64,000 nucleotides of DNA from Vibrio aquaticus. Its GTDB lineage: Bacteria; Pseudomonadota; Gammaproteobacteria; Enterobacterales; Vibrionaceae. The DNA lies in contig NZ_RXZH01000001.1 in the NCBI RefSeq assembly GCF_003970385.1, forward strand, positions 744,001 through 808,000. Direction: 5' to 3'. Each line of letters opens with the position of its first letter. Positions within the stretch are counted from its first letter, which is position 1. Below are positions 52,472-61,513 of this stretch, one piece after another. The position numbers and the translations under genes were made by a program. The notes under the pieces were generated by a model. It did no database searches. It worked only from the letters and a program-made list of their open reading frames with translations, and was not told the DNA's origin.

Positions 52472-53299
52472 ATGAGCAATAAGGTTATCCTTGTTGTTCT
52501 AGATGGACTGAATCATCAGGTAGCTCATCAATGTATGGGCTACCTAAATGGTCTATTAGAACAACGTCATGTCAGCCCCAAAAAACGCGCTACCCTGCAC
52601 TCGGTGCAGTGTGAATTACCGTCACTGTCTCGCCCTTTGTATGAGTGCATCTTAACGGGTGTTCGTCCGGTAGACAGCGGCATCGTCAATAATGACATCG
52701 CTCGTTTATCTCATCATGAATCCATTTTCAGCTTAGCGAAGAGTCAAGGTAAAACAACGGCTGCAGCGGCTTACCATTGGGTCAGTGAGCTTTACAATCG
52801 AGCGCCTTTTGACGCTGTACGAGATCGCTTCACTAACGACAAAACATTAAATATTCAGCACGGGTGTTTCTATCACTGGGATCACTACCCAGATGAAGCG
52901 CTGTTTCTAGATGCCGAACATTTACGTCAAACCCATCAGCCTGATTTTCTGCTCATCCATCCAATGAACATTGATGATATGGGCCATAAACATGGCTTGG
53001 ATTCTTATCAATATCGCAACTGCGCTCGTCACGCTGACATCATTTTGTCGAACTACATTGAGCAGTGGCTAAACGATGGCTACCAAATCATTGTCACCAG
53101 TGATCATGGCATGAACAACGACTTGTCTCATGGTGGGATTCTGCCTGAAGAGCGTGCTGTGCCACTGTTTGTCATCGGCGACAAATTCACGCATTTAGAC
53201 GATTGTCACGTCAAGCAAACCGAGATTTGCGGCACTGTGTGCCAACTACTGAACCTAGACCATAACAAACCATACACTCAGGAATTGTTAGCCTTATGA
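52472..53299 (+). CDS. Alkaline-phosphatase-superfamily (nucleotide pyrophosphatase/phosphodiesterase-like) enzyme
   Basis: A 275-residue cytosolic enzyme of the AP/NPP superfamily. The first metal Asp is in VILVVLDGLN (about residue 9); the nucleophile region is ELPSLSRPLYE (Ser near 48-50); further metal ligands are in HPMNIDDMGHKHG and TSDHGMNNDLSHGG. It is shorter than typical NPP or phosphonoacetate hydrolases (about 400 residues), so the cap is reduced. Its stop overlaps the next gene as ATGA. It probably hydrolyses the imported phosphoester or phosphonate. Confidence 0.85.
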   Translation: MSNKVILVVLDGLNHQVAHQCMGYLNGLLEQRHVSPKKRATLHSVQCELPSLSRPLYECILTGVRPVDSGIVNNDIARLSHHESIFSLAKSQGKTTAAAAYHWVSELYNRAPFDAVRDRFTNDKTLNIQHGCFYHWDHYPDEALFLDAEHLRQTHQPDFLLIHPMNIDDMGHKHGLDSYQYRNCARHADIILSNYIEQWLNDGYQIIVTSDHGMNNDLSHGGILPEERAVPLFVIGDKFTHLDDCHVKQTEICGTVCQLLNLDHNKPYTQELLAL

Positions 53300-54192
53300 G
53301 CAGTTCTGTTCTATCACCAAACTCGGTTAAGTCGAGCTCGGCACAGCCTAAAACCCTGTCATGGCTAAAACGCATCAAGCCCGCTTTGTGGTTGGTGCCT
53401 TTTACGCTGTTTTTCTACCTTTTTCAGCTTGCACCCATGGTTTGGGTATTCACCAATAGCTTTGTGTATGACGGTGAGTTTTCTTTCGAGAACTATGTCG
53501 AAGTGCTCGACTCTGCTTTCATGATGCAAGCCTTTGGCAACAGCTTATGGCTCTCTTTTTGGTCAAGCGTTTTTGGCCTTACTATCGCTACTTTGTTGGT
53601 TTCCTCTCTGCGCCGAGTCAACTCAAAAATCCGTGATGGCGTCATTGCCTTTACCAACATGAGCAGTAACTTTTCCGGCGTTCCTCTCGCCTTCGCATTC
53701 ATCATCATTCTCGGCACAAACGGGGCAATTACGTTACTGCTTAAGCAATACGGACTACTTGGCGACTTCGACTTGTATGGCAAATGGGGCTTACTGGCGA
53801 TTTATATCTACTTCCAGATCCCACTGGCTGTCCTATTGCTCTACCCAGCGTTTGATGCGCTAAGCGATGACTGGCAAGCAGCAGCATCTCTGTTGGGAGC
53901 AACAACGTCCCAGTATTGGGTAAAAGTGGCGCTGCCAGTGCTTTCTCCGGCGCTGCTTGGCACCTTCATCATTCTAATTGCCAATGCGATTGGCGCTTAT
54001 GCCAGTGTGTATGCGCTTACCGCCGGTAACTACAACGTCATTACCGTTCGTATTGCGAGTCTGGTATCTGGTGACCTATTCCTTGAGCCAAACCTTGCGG
54101 CAGCGATTTCAGTCATTCTTATGGCAATGCTGGCCTTTATTACCATCATCAACCAATGGCTGATTTCAAAAAGCTATGCAGGTAGGAAGTAA
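53296..54192 (+). CDS. ABC transporter permease 1
   Basis: A 298-residue inner-membrane permease with about six helices. The EAA loop (DALSDDWQAAASLLGATTSQ, about 195-214) matches binding-protein-dependent permeases. The N-terminal 30 residues are a cytosolic Ser-rich tail. The start overlaps the phosphatase stop by four bases (ATGA), indicating coupled translation. It is the usual CysT/Fe3+-type permease paired with the next gene. Confidence 0.9.
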   Translation: MSSSVLSPNSVKSSSAQPKTLSWLKRIKPALWLVPFTLFFYLFQLAPMVWVFTNSFVYDGEFSFENYVEVLDSAFMMQAFGNSLWLSFWSSVFGLTIATLLVSSLRRVNSKIRDGVIAFTNMSSNFSGVPLAFAFIIILGTNGAITLLLKQYGLLGDFDLYGKWGLLAIYIYFQIPLAVLLLYPAFDALSDDWQAAASLLGATTSQYWVKVALPVLSPALLGTFIILIANAIGAYASVYALTAGNYNVITVRIASLVSGDLFLEPNLAAAISVILMAMLAFITIINQWLISKSYAGRK

Positions 54193-54196
54193 CATC

Positions 54197-54985
54197 ATGC
54201 AAAGCATCAATACTCGATTCCATCAAACCGTGGTCTATTCCATTGTCGGCATCATGTGCATCCCTATCTTAGCCACGTTTATCTATTCGATTTCGTCACG
54301 TTGGGGCGCTACCATTCTGCCAGACGGCCTAACGCTAGATTGGTACTTAAAGCTGTTGACCGATCCTCGTTTCTTACAGGCGTTTGGTCGCTCATTGTTT
54401 ATCTGTATTGCCGCGCTGGTCTTAAGCGTTGTACTGATACTTCCTGCTATTTTTGTTGTGTTTTACTACTTCCCGAAACTCGACAAGCTGATGAACATTC
54501 TGATCTTATTGCCGTTCGCTGTGCCGCCAGTCGTCTCTTCCGTCGGTTTACTTCAGCTCTACGCAGATAGTGAGTTCGCGTTGATTGGTACGCCGTGGAT
54601 ATTGATAGGCACCTACTTCACCATTGCCCTGCCATTTATGTACCGAGCAATTTCAAACAGCTTTGAAGCCATCAACCTCAAAGATTTGATGGATGCAGCC
54701 CACCTACTTGGGGCAAGCACTACACAAGCATTCTTATTAATCATTTTACCGAATTTGAAGAAAGGCCTTATGGCGTCACTGTTCCTTTCTTTCTCATTCC
54801 TACTTGGCGAGTTCGTGTTCGCAAACATCTTAGTCGGCACACGTTACGAAACACTGCAAATCTATCTATACAACATGCGTCAAACCAGTGGCCACTTTAC
54901 CTCTGCATTGGTGATGACCTACTTCTTATTCATTTTCCTACTGACTTGGCTGGCAAGTCGTTTTAGCCAAGGAGCAAAATCATGA
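54197..54985 (+). CDS. ABC transporter permease 2
   Basis: A 262-residue permease with six predicted helices and the EAA motif NLKDLMDAAHLLGASTTQAF (about 170-189). I use the ATG at 54197 because AGGAAG lies just upstream and it follows the permease 1 stop by 4 bp; a longer frame from 54176 would overlap. Its end overlaps the ATPase start as ATGA. Confidence 0.9.
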   Translation: MQSINTRFHQTVVYSIVGIMCIPILATFIYSISSRWGATILPDGLTLDWYLKLLTDPRFLQAFGRSLFICIAALVLSVVLILPAIFVVFYYFPKLDKLMNILILLPFAVPPVVSSVGLLQLYADSEFALIGTPWILIGTYFTIALPFMYRAISNSFEAINLKDLMDAAHLLGASTTQAFLLIILPNLKKGLMASLFLSFSFLLGEFVFANILVGTRYETLQIYLYNMRQTSGHFTSALVMTYFLFIFLLTWLASRFSQGAKS

Positions 54986-56001
54986 GCTACGTAACCGCAA
55001 CGAACCTAACTAAGCGTTTTGGTGACAACACCGTTTTTGAAGACATACAGTTCAACATTGAACAAGGCGAATTTATTACGCTTCTTGGGCCAAGTGGCTG
55101 TGGTAAATCAACCTTACTGCGCAGCCTAGCGGGTCTAAACCCTGTTGATGGCGGCGAAATCTGGGTCAACGGCCAAGAAATCGCTCACCACACTCCTCAA
55201 GAGCGTGGTATTGGTATGGTGTTTCAGTCCTATGCGCTGTTTCCCAATATGACGGTAGAAGGCAATGTCGCGTTTGGCCTTAAAATGAAGAAGCTAGACA
55301 AAGATGAAATTCAGCGCGAAGTAGCAAAAGTCATTGAACTGGTTGACCTAAAAGGCAAAGAAAAACATTACCCACACCAACTTTCAGGCGGTCAGCGTCA
55401 ACGTGTTGCCTTGGCAAGAGCATTGGTCGTGAAGCCACAAATCCTGCTGCTTGATGAGCCATTGTCGGCACTCGATGCCAAGATTCGTAAGCACCTTCGT
55501 CAGCAGATCCGAGACATCCAAAAAGAGATGAACCTGACCACCATCTTCGTTACCCATGACCAAGAAGAAGCGATGATCATGTCAGATCGTATCTTCTTGA
55601 TGAACAAAGGGGAAATCGTTCAAGCTGGCACGCCAGAAGAGATTTACACTCATCCGGCTAACGAGTTTGTGGCAAGTTTTATGGGGCACTACAATCTGGT
55701 TGATGCGACGAAAGCGAAGCAACTATTTAATATGGATACCGAGTGGCGAGTGGCCATTCGCCCTGAGTCTATCTACGTCAAAGAAGCAGGCCGACAATAT
55801 GGTCAGCACATCTCAGCGCCGCAATCGGCCACAATCAAAAGCCACCAACTGCTTGGCAATGTGATTCGCTATCAAGTGGATGTAGAGGAATGCGAGTTAA
55901 CCGTTGATTTGCTCAACCGTTCTTCAGAGCGATTACTCGCCAATGGCAGCCAATTAGAGCTACTCTTTAACCTTAACGAAATTCAACCAGTGAGTGCCTA
56001 A
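54982..56001 (+). CDS. ABC transporter ATP-binding protein
   Basis: A 339-residue importer ATPase. Walker A is GPSGCGKST (about 37-45), the Q loop is VFQSYALFPNMTV, the signature is LSGGQRQRVALARAL (about 136-150), Walker B is ILLLDEPLSALD, and the H-loop is IFVTHDQEEA. A C-terminal regulatory (TOBE-like) extension spans about 235-339, as in PotA/FbpC/PhnT types. It energises permeases 1 and 2. Confidence 0.93.
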   Translation: MSYVTATNLTKRFGDNTVFEDIQFNIEQGEFITLLGPSGCGKSTLLRSLAGLNPVDGGEIWVNGQEIAHHTPQERGIGMVFQSYALFPNMTVEGNVAFGLKMKKLDKDEIQREVAKVIELVDLKGKEKHYPHQLSGGQRQRVALARALVVKPQILLLDEPLSALDAKIRKHLRQQIRDIQKEMNLTTIFVTHDQEEAMIMSDRIFLMNKGEIVQAGTPEEIYTHPANEFVASFMGHYNLVDATKAKQLFNMDTEWRVAIRPESIYVKEAGRQYGQHISAPQSATIKSHQLLGNVIRYQVDVEECELTVDLLNRSSERLLANGSQLELLFNLNEIQPVSA

Positions 56002-56002
56002 C

Positions 56003-56662
56003 ATGCTAAAGCCGCTATACGTATTTGATATGGATGAGACGCTCATCAACGCTGATTGCGCCATGATTTGGAACCAGTTCCTGGTAGAAAAAGACATCGC
56101 AACCGACCCGAACTTTCTGGAAGAAGATAAGCGTTTGATGGCGCTGTACGCACAAGGTTCGATGGATATGGAAGACTATTTGTCTTTTGCCATTGCACCA
56201 GTGAAAGACTTGCCTATTTCACAAGTAAAAGCGCTGGCCGAAGAGTGCGTCATCAAGCATGTGTTAGATAAGCAGTTTCGTCAGTCAAAGCCGCTGATTG
56301 AGCAGCTCAAGCGCGATAACATCGACATGGTGATCATCTCAGCAAGCGTGACCTTCTTAGTCGAAGCAGTGGGTCGTCATATCGGTATTCCGACTGCTCT
56401 AGGCATCGACCTGGTGGAAAAAGACGGCCGCTATACTCCGCAAGTCTCTGGCGTGGCAAGCTACCGAGAGGGGAAAGTGACCCGACTCCAACAATGGTTA
56501 GACGCCCAATCTCAGCAGTACTCAGAGATCCACTTCTACACCGATTCCATTAATGATTTACCGCTTTGTCAGCATGCCGATTACGCCTATTTAGTCAATC
56601 CGTGCCCACGTTTAAAAGCAGTCTCTGATCAACCAAACTGGACCATTTTGGATTGGGACTAG
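56003..56662 (+). CDS. HAD-IB phosphatase (SerB-like)
   Basis: A 219-residue haloacid-dehalogenase-fold phosphatase. Motif I is YVFDMDETLINADC (nucleophile Asp9), motif II is MVIISASVTFLVEAV, motif III is the basic REGKV loop, and motif IV is FYTDSINDLPLC. The subfamily includes phosphoserine and phosphocholine/phosphoethanolamine phosphatases. It starts one base after the ATPase stop (a GTG at 55994 is an alternative), so it belongs to the operon. It may release phosphate from the product of the NPP-like enzyme. Confidence 0.86.
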   Translation: MLKPLYVFDMDETLINADCAMIWNQFLVEKDIATDPNFLEEDKRLMALYAQGSMDMEDYLSFAIAPVKDLPISQVKALAEECVIKHVLDKQFRQSKPLIEQLKRDNIDMVIISASVTFLVEAVGRHIGIPTALGIDLVEKDGRYTPQVSGVASYREGKVTRLQQWLDAQSQQYSEIHFYTDSINDLPLCQHADYAYLVNPCPRLKAVSDQPNWTILDWD

Positions 56663-56880
56663 CTAAGAGTTGAACACTTTCTGTACCAGCGGTGATACGC
56701 AAACGTTCTCTTATCAAAAGAGTAACGAACTGTGATATCGATCGCTGGTCACATTCACAAAATGTATGTTTATATAATTAACAAGGCTTTATAAGCTATC
56801 TAACTGAATATTAAGCCGCTTTTGCACACGCCACTTGTGCTCGATCTGTTTAACCGTTTTAACTGGTACAAGAGGCAAAC

Positions 56881-57279
56881 ATGTATAAAGAGTCCGATAT
56901 TCGCATTGAGAATGGGCAGCTTCACTTTAAAAAGGACAGCTACCCACTGAGTAAGATTAACGACGTTAGAGTAAAATCCCTCACACTGTTGGATAATTTG
57001 GGCCAAATCGCTTTCTGGGTATTTCTCTTTTCAGGTGCGGTTTGGCTAGCAATCCCTGACATTCGTACAGCACCGACTTGGTTGCAAGTATTGGCCGTCA
57101 GTTTAACCATTGTGGGTTTGGCTTTCTCTCTGTTTCGCTGCTCTCGATATGCTCTGCAAGTTGAATTCAGACATATTGATGAAACGGGTGTCCAATGGGT
57201 CAACGTTGCTAAATCTTATGCTCAAAAAGACGGTGAGCTGTTTCGTCAGCAAGCCGAAGTGATCAAGCGATATCTGTAA
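56881..57279 (+). CDS. Two-helix membrane protein (DUF6232-like)
   Basis: A 132-residue protein. A short N-terminal soluble part (ESDIRIENGQLHFKKDSYPL) precedes two membrane helices (IAFWVFLFSGAVWLAIPDI, about 43-61; LQVLAVSLTIVGLAFSLFRC, about 68-87), followed by a C-terminal soluble domain. The pattern matches what I recall of the DUF6232 family, but the function is unknown. Monocistronic, with a terminator downstream. Confidence 0.78.
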   Translation: MYKESDIRIENGQLHFKKDSYPLSKINDVRVKSLTLLDNLGQIAFWVFLFSGAVWLAIPDIRTAPTWLQVLAVSLTIVGLAFSLFRCSRYALQVEFRHIDETGVQWVNVAKSYAQKDGELFRQQAEVIKRYL

Positions 57280-57292
57280 GCAAAACTAATCC

Positions 57293-57322
57293 ATGGCCCC
57301 ACATCACTGTGAGGCCATTTTT
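57293..57322 (+). terminator. Rho-independent terminator
   Basis: ATGGCC-CACA/TGTG-GGCCAT (a single mismatch in the stem) with a 4-nt loop is followed by TTTTG, 14 bp after the stop. Confidence 0.82.
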
Positions 57323-57464
57323 GTTTCTAGCGACAAAGCACTTATTATTACAAATGCGTAATAGTTATTTTAATAAGTGATGGATAGTTTATTTCCAAGC
57401 AAAGATTATACTTAGTCTCACAAGTCGAGCTAACACTTACAGTGAATACAAGAAGGTAATCAAC

Positions 57465-58055
57465 ATGGCTGAACACAAGACTCCACATTTCCAAGTTGGA
57501 CAAACATTGACTGACCATCCGTTTCAAGCCGGTGATGGTGCAATGCTTGAGCTGTTTCGCAATGACTTACCTAACCTACTTTATGTCGGTTTAGCCAACA
57601 TCAGCGATGCAGAACAAGCTCTATTGTCGCAAGGCGATGCTCAGTTTGGCCTTATCACCTCTGATAATGGTGGCTGTTTAATCGTGGCAAGCTTTGACGA
57701 TTTAGCTTTTGAAATGCAGTTTAACTCTGCTGCGATTCCTGATGATTACTTTGAGATAAGTGACGACAACACACTGAAGCTCTCTATGTTGGTCATCGAC
57801 ACCGCAACCAACTTGCTGGCGTCCATTCGTGAGTTTACTTTGTCACCAGAGCTTAGCTGCCAGTTCATCGACATCACCACGCAGCAGCGTCAACTCGGTG
57901 GTGTCGAAGCGGTCAACATGGAAAACATGCAGCTTATTAACACGATTAGTCCTGACACACTGCAAGAGTCGATGCAGACCTACTCATTAGACAGTGTCGT
58001 AACTGCTCCAACCTGCAGTTGTGGTCATCACCACGGGCACAATCACTCACACTAA
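57465..58055 (+). CDS. Unknown protein with His-rich metal-binding tail
   Basis: A 196-residue soluble protein starting MAEHKTPHFQVGQTLTDHPF and ending CSCGHHHGHNHSH. The tail holds two Cys and seven His and would bind metal (Ni, Zn or Co), as in SlyD or metallochaperones. The body (residues 1-180) is acidic, with no family that I recognise. The AAGGTAATCAAC ribosome site is reasonable. Standalone, with a terminator downstream. It might be a metal-storage or delivery protein (inference from the tail only). Confidence 0.7.
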   Translation: MAEHKTPHFQVGQTLTDHPFQAGDGAMLELFRNDLPNLLYVGLANISDAEQALLSQGDAQFGLITSDNGGCLIVASFDDLAFEMQFNSAAIPDDYFEISDDNTLKLSMLVIDTATNLLASIREFTLSPELSCQFIDITTQQRQLGGVEAVNMENMQLINTISPDTLQESMQTYSLDSVVTAPTCSCGHHHGHNHSH

Positions 58056-58071
58056 GCGATACAAAATCCCG

Positions 58072-58106
58072 AAAGCGCATATTGGCCTGACAATATGCGC
58101 TTTTTT
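58072..58106 (+). terminator. Rho-independent terminator
   Basis: AAAGCGCATATT/AATATGCGCTTT with an 8-nt loop and a T-run, 17 bp after the His-rich protein gene. Confidence 0.9.
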
Positions 58107-58173
58107 GTATTGACCTAACTATCGCTTTATAGTTTAAAGTCTCTAACCCTCAACAGGTATTGGACTGATTACT

Positions 58174-59352
58174 GTGTATCGAATTTCTGAGCTTGCCGCC
58201 AAAGTCGGACTGTCACGAACAGCGCTTCTCTATTACGAAAAACAAGCGCTCATCTCAGGTCGCCGTCTCGACAATGGCTATCGTGTCTATAGCGATAAAG
58301 ACGTGCAACGAGTGCGACTGATCAAACAGTTGCTGGCAGGTGGCTTGACGCTGAAAGAGTGTAAAGTGTGCCTTGAGGCCAAAGTGGATCGACAGCTGCT
58401 ACGTAATCGTCTTGAAGCATTAGATGAAGAGATCGAACAGAAGCAACGCTCTAGAAATTTGCTTGCCGCTATTTTGGGTGAAGGTGACCTAAAAGGCTGG
58501 CATGAAGATCTTAATAAGCAGGCGCCCGATGCCCATTTAGACTGGTTAATGAAGCAAGGTTTCAGTGAGAAAGAAGCGTTGCGCTTGAAATGGTTATCAA
58601 AAGATATGAACGAACATGATGTCTACATGGCTGACTTTATGAAGGTGTTTGAAACCCTCGAACGTTGGGGCCCGGGAAGTGAAGAAGACACTCAACACGC
58701 ACTCTCATTAGTTCCCCAAAAGCCGTCAACCATACTCGAAATTGGTTGTGGCAAAGGCTTAGCGACCCAAGTGTTGGTGACTCAAAGCCAGGCCTCTGTC
58801 ACCGCCATCGATAACGAACAATCGGCACTGGATCGTTTAACAGAGCGGTTTGAGCAACAAGGTTTATCAGAGAGTCTTGAAACCGTGTGCGCTAACATGT
58901 CTCAGCTTCCCTTTGATAAAGAGAGCTTTGATCTCATTTGGTCTGAAGGCAGTGCCTATATTCTAGGAGTCGAGAAAGCGCTGAAAGAGTGGAAGCCGTT
59001 TATCACATCGCAAGGGCATTTGGTGTTCAGTGACATGGTTTGGCGAACCGATCAGCCAAGCGATGATTCGGTTGAGTTCTGGCAGCAAGAGTACCCAGAT
59101 ATTCAAACCATCCAGACTCGACTTACACAAATCAAGAAAGCCGGCTATGAGGTGATTGACCACTTCCCATTAAGTGAACAAGCTTGGTCTAACTATTATC
59201 AACCACTCAAGCAACGTGTGGCTGAACTTGAGCCAGACATGCCCTCTTCTGTTGCATTAAATGACATTCAGCGAGAGGTCAACATCTGCACCGAGCGAGA
59301 AAGTGAATTTGGTTATCACCTCTTTGTATTGGCAAAGCGAGCTCGCAAATAA
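58174..59352 (+). CDS. MerR regulator fused to a SAM-dependent methyltransferase domain
   Basis: A 392-residue two-domain protein. Residues 1-115 are a MerR DNA-binding domain (MYRISELAAKVGLSRTALLY, YRVYSDKDVQRVRLIKQLLA) with a dimerisation helix. Residues 175-300 are a class I methyltransferase (ILEIGCGKGLATQVL motif I, VTAIDNEQSALDRL motif II, LPFDKESFDLIWSEGSAYIL). The start is GTG at 58174. MerR proteins sense metals, oxidants or drugs. The fused methyltransferase could be an effector sensor for S-adenosylmethionine or modify a toxic substrate. Terminator downstream. Confidence 0.85.
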   Translation: MYRISELAAKVGLSRTALLYYEKQALISGRRLDNGYRVYSDKDVQRVRLIKQLLAGGLTLKECKVCLEAKVDRQLLRNRLEALDEEIEQKQRSRNLLAAILGEGDLKGWHEDLNKQAPDAHLDWLMKQGFSEKEALRLKWLSKDMNEHDVYMADFMKVFETLERWGPGSEEDTQHALSLVPQKPSTILEIGCGKGLATQVLVTQSQASVTAIDNEQSALDRLTERFEQQGLSESLETVCANMSQLPFDKESFDLIWSEGSAYILGVEKALKEWKPFITSQGHLVFSDMVWRTDQPSDDSVEFWQQEYPDIQTIQTRLTQIKKAGYEVIDHFPLSEQAWSNYYQPLKQRVAELEPDMPSSVALNDIQREVNICTERESEFGYHLFVLAKRARK

Positions 59353-59354
59353 AC

Positions 59355-59385
59355 AAAAGCCACCTAATGGTTAGGTGGCTTTTTT
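59355..59385. terminator. Bidirectional terminator
   Basis: AAAAGCCACCTAA/TTAGGTGGCTTTT with a 3-nt loop and T-run, after the MerR-methyltransferase gene and facing the ABC operon on the other strand. Confidence 0.9.
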
Positions 59386-59430
59386 AATCATATTTTATTG
59401 TAAAGCTAACTTGGCTATAGACTCTTGTGC

Positions 59431-60258
59431 TTAATCAGCAAATTTCGCCAGTCTTAAGCTCACTAATAATCCCGCAGCGCCTATCAGAGCGTAAACCAGT
59501 ACATTCATCGCCCCGGCATTCGCAAATCCAACCAATGGGTTTTCCATGGTCAATACTTCAAATGGAATGCGAAATACATCATTGATGAAGTCACCCACTA
59601 AAGACGTGCCAAGCACAGTGCTAGACAACAACTGAGCAACAAATAGCGCCACCGTCATCACCAATAAAGGTGAGTTCACCTTCTGAGAAATCGCGAGCGA
59701 CACCATCGCCAGTGGCGCTAATGCCAAACCCACCAGCCACATGCGACCAATAAATTCAAACCAATGCGTGAAGATGTAAAAGAATGATTCTCCGGTTTCA
59801 AATAGCGGGAAGTTTCCACCTAATGAGGCATTCATTACCCACATCAGCAGATCGGCACTCACCACCAGCATCGAACAAATCACTGGGATAGCCAACAAGC
59901 CAAACGCCAGTTTTACACCGTGAATCGTCATGTCTGACACAGGCATACTGCGCCAAAACATCAAGCTTCCTTCTTGGCGCTCTTTACGCAGTGTTTTCGG
60001 GAAATACAGACCCGTTAGTAACATCGATATCAGACCCGCAAACAAAAAGACCACGTTGCTGACCTGTTTGCCAAGCTCAAAGCGAGATTCAAACCCGTCA
60101 CTGTAAGTCAGTTCATAGGTAATATTGGTTTGAATGGTGCTGTTCATTACAATGCTAAACAGCATTACCAAGCCACAGATCAGCAGGACCAGCGGTACAC
60201 GAGTGACCATTGTGTGTTCTAACCACTCTTTTTCCAACATAGACATTTGCGCTTTCAT
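59431..60258 (-). CDS. ABC transporter permease (ABC-2 type)
   Basis: A 275-residue inner-membrane protein with about six hydrophobic segments, e.g. VPLVLLICGLVMLFSIVMNS near the start and NVVFLFAGLISMLLTGLYFP (about 68-87). An N-terminal short cytosolic helix precedes. It shares one base with the ATPase stop (TAATG), indicating coupled translation. It is the membrane partner of the YtrB-like ATPase; the substrate is unknown, and some of these systems respond to cell-wall antibiotics. Confidence 0.87.
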   Translation of the reverse strand: MKAQMSMLEKEWLEHTMVTRVPLVLLICGLVMLFSIVMNSTIQTNITYELTYSDGFESRFELGKQVSNVVFLFAGLISMLLTGLYFPKTLRKERQEGSLMFWRSMPVSDMTIHGVKLAFGLLAIPVICSMLVVSADLLMWVMNASLGGNFPLFETGESFFYIFTHWFEFIGRMWLVGLALAPLAMVSLAISQKVNSPLLVMTVALFVAQLLSSTVLGTSLVGDFINDVFRIPFEVLTMENPLVGFANAGAMNVLVYALIGAAGLLVSLRLAKFAD

Positions 60259-61127
60259 TATGCTGCTCCTTTCTGTAACGCTAAGAATAAGTCGGCAAGT
60301 TTTACATTGTAAATTCGGTCAAGGTTATCCAGATCTTTCGCCTGTTCTGCCTCAATTAACCAACGTGTTGTACCTAGTGCTTGCTCGCTTGAGAGTGGAT
60401 TAAGAGCACGCATCGCCTCGGTTTGTTGGTTCTCTGTTTCAACTACAACATACTTCTCTTCAATGTCACTCATCGAAGACTGCAGAACCGCTTCACCTTT
60501 CTTAAGGATCAGCACGTCTGTCAGCAAATGTTCGATTTCAGAGACTTCATGACTGGCAATGATTAACGCTCGCTCACCGTCATGGAACCACTCCAACAGA
60601 TGACGATAAAACGTGTCTCGGTAAACCAAATCTAGCCCCAAGGTTGGCTCATCAAGAATCAACACTTTGCTGTCAGTAGAAATGACAATGGCGAGATGAA
60701 GCTGAACTTTCATCCCTTTCGATAGTGCCTTAATTTTGCTGTTTAGCTTGATGTCGGTTTGCTCTAATACACTGCGCGCTTTGCCGATATCAAAGCTTGG
60801 GTGAACACCCTCGGTGTAACGCAGCAACTGTTCGACCTTCATCCAATCAGGTAACACGTTCACATCAGAGATGTAGGAAAGCTGAGCCATCACTTGCGCA
60901 CGATCTCTAACAGGTTCATAACCCACGACTTCGATTTGGCCTTGGTAGTTATGTGCGCCAAGCAAGCTTTTAATTAAGGTCGATTTACCCGCACCATTGT
61001 GGCCAAGTAAACCAAGTACCTGACCGGCTTTGAGTTCGAAGTTGATTCTTTTTAGCGCCTCACCCTGACCTTTCCCTTGGCCAGCGTATTGCTTAGACAC
61101 TTGAGTCGCTCTGACTAATACACTCAT
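60258..61127 (-). CDS. ABC transporter ATP-binding protein (YtrB-like)
   Basis: A 289-residue ATPase. Walker A is GHNGAGKST (about 42-50), the signature region is ALSKGMKVQLHLAIVI (a variant LSxG, Lys in place of Gly), and Walker B is VLILDEPTLGLD. The C-terminal part is a regulatory extension. It overlaps the YtrA-type regulator by four bases (ATGA) and the permease by one base, so the three are tightly coupled. Confidence 0.9.
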   Translation of the reverse strand: MSVLVRATQVSKQYAGQGKGQGEALKRINFELKAGQVLGLLGHNGAGKSTLIKSLLGAHNYQGQIEVVGYEPVRDRAQVMAQLSYISDVNVLPDWMKVEQLLRYTEGVHPSFDIGKARSVLEQTDIKLNSKIKALSKGMKVQLHLAIVISTDSKVLILDEPTLGLDLVYRDTFYRHLLEWFHDGERALIIASHEVSEIEHLLTDVLILKKGEAVLQSSMSDIEEKYVVVETENQQTEAMRALNPLSSEQALGTTRWLIEAEQAKDLDNLDRIYNVKLADLFLALQKGAA

Positions 61128-61495
61128 TGTTTATCCTCAGCATGCTGTTTTAGCTGCGTAATAAATTCATCTAGGGGAATATCTAACTGCTTTAATTTGT
61201 TGGCAATGGACGGGATTTGCTGCTCGATAAAATCTTGCCTTTGGTGGCTTTTCAATTGCATCACGGCGCCAATCGCAACAAACATACCTTGGCCACGTTT
61301 TTTCTCGACTAAGCCTTCATCAACCAACAGCTGATACCCTTTCATCACGGTGAGATGATTGATTTTCAGATCTGCGGCAACGTTTCGCACCGATGGAAGC
61401 GCTTCACCTTCATTCCAAGTACCTTGCAAGATCTGCTCGGTTATTCGGTCAGCGAGTTGACGAAAGATAGGCTGGGTTTCGTTCCATTCTGTCAT
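61124..61495 (-). CDS. GntR-family regulator, YtrA subfamily
   Basis: A 123-residue short GntR regulator. It consists of a winged-helix domain (QPIFRQLADRITEQILQGTW, LPSVRNVAADLKINHLTVMK) plus a short dimerisation tail, as in YtrA. The start MTEWNETQ at 61495 is chosen because the promoter lies in the palindrome at 61514-61547, leaving a leader of about 20 nt; the ATG at 61510 would be almost leaderless. It autoregulates, by analogy, and controls the ABC operon it leads. Confidence 0.87.
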   Translation of the reverse strand: MTEWNETQPIFRQLADRITEQILQGTWNEGEALPSVRNVAADLKINHLTVMKGYQLLVDEGLVEKKRGQGMFVAIGAVMQLKSHQRQDFIEQQIPSIANKLKQLDIPLDEFITQLKQHAEDKQ

Positions 61496-61513
61496 GGCAG
61501 GCCCAATCATTAA

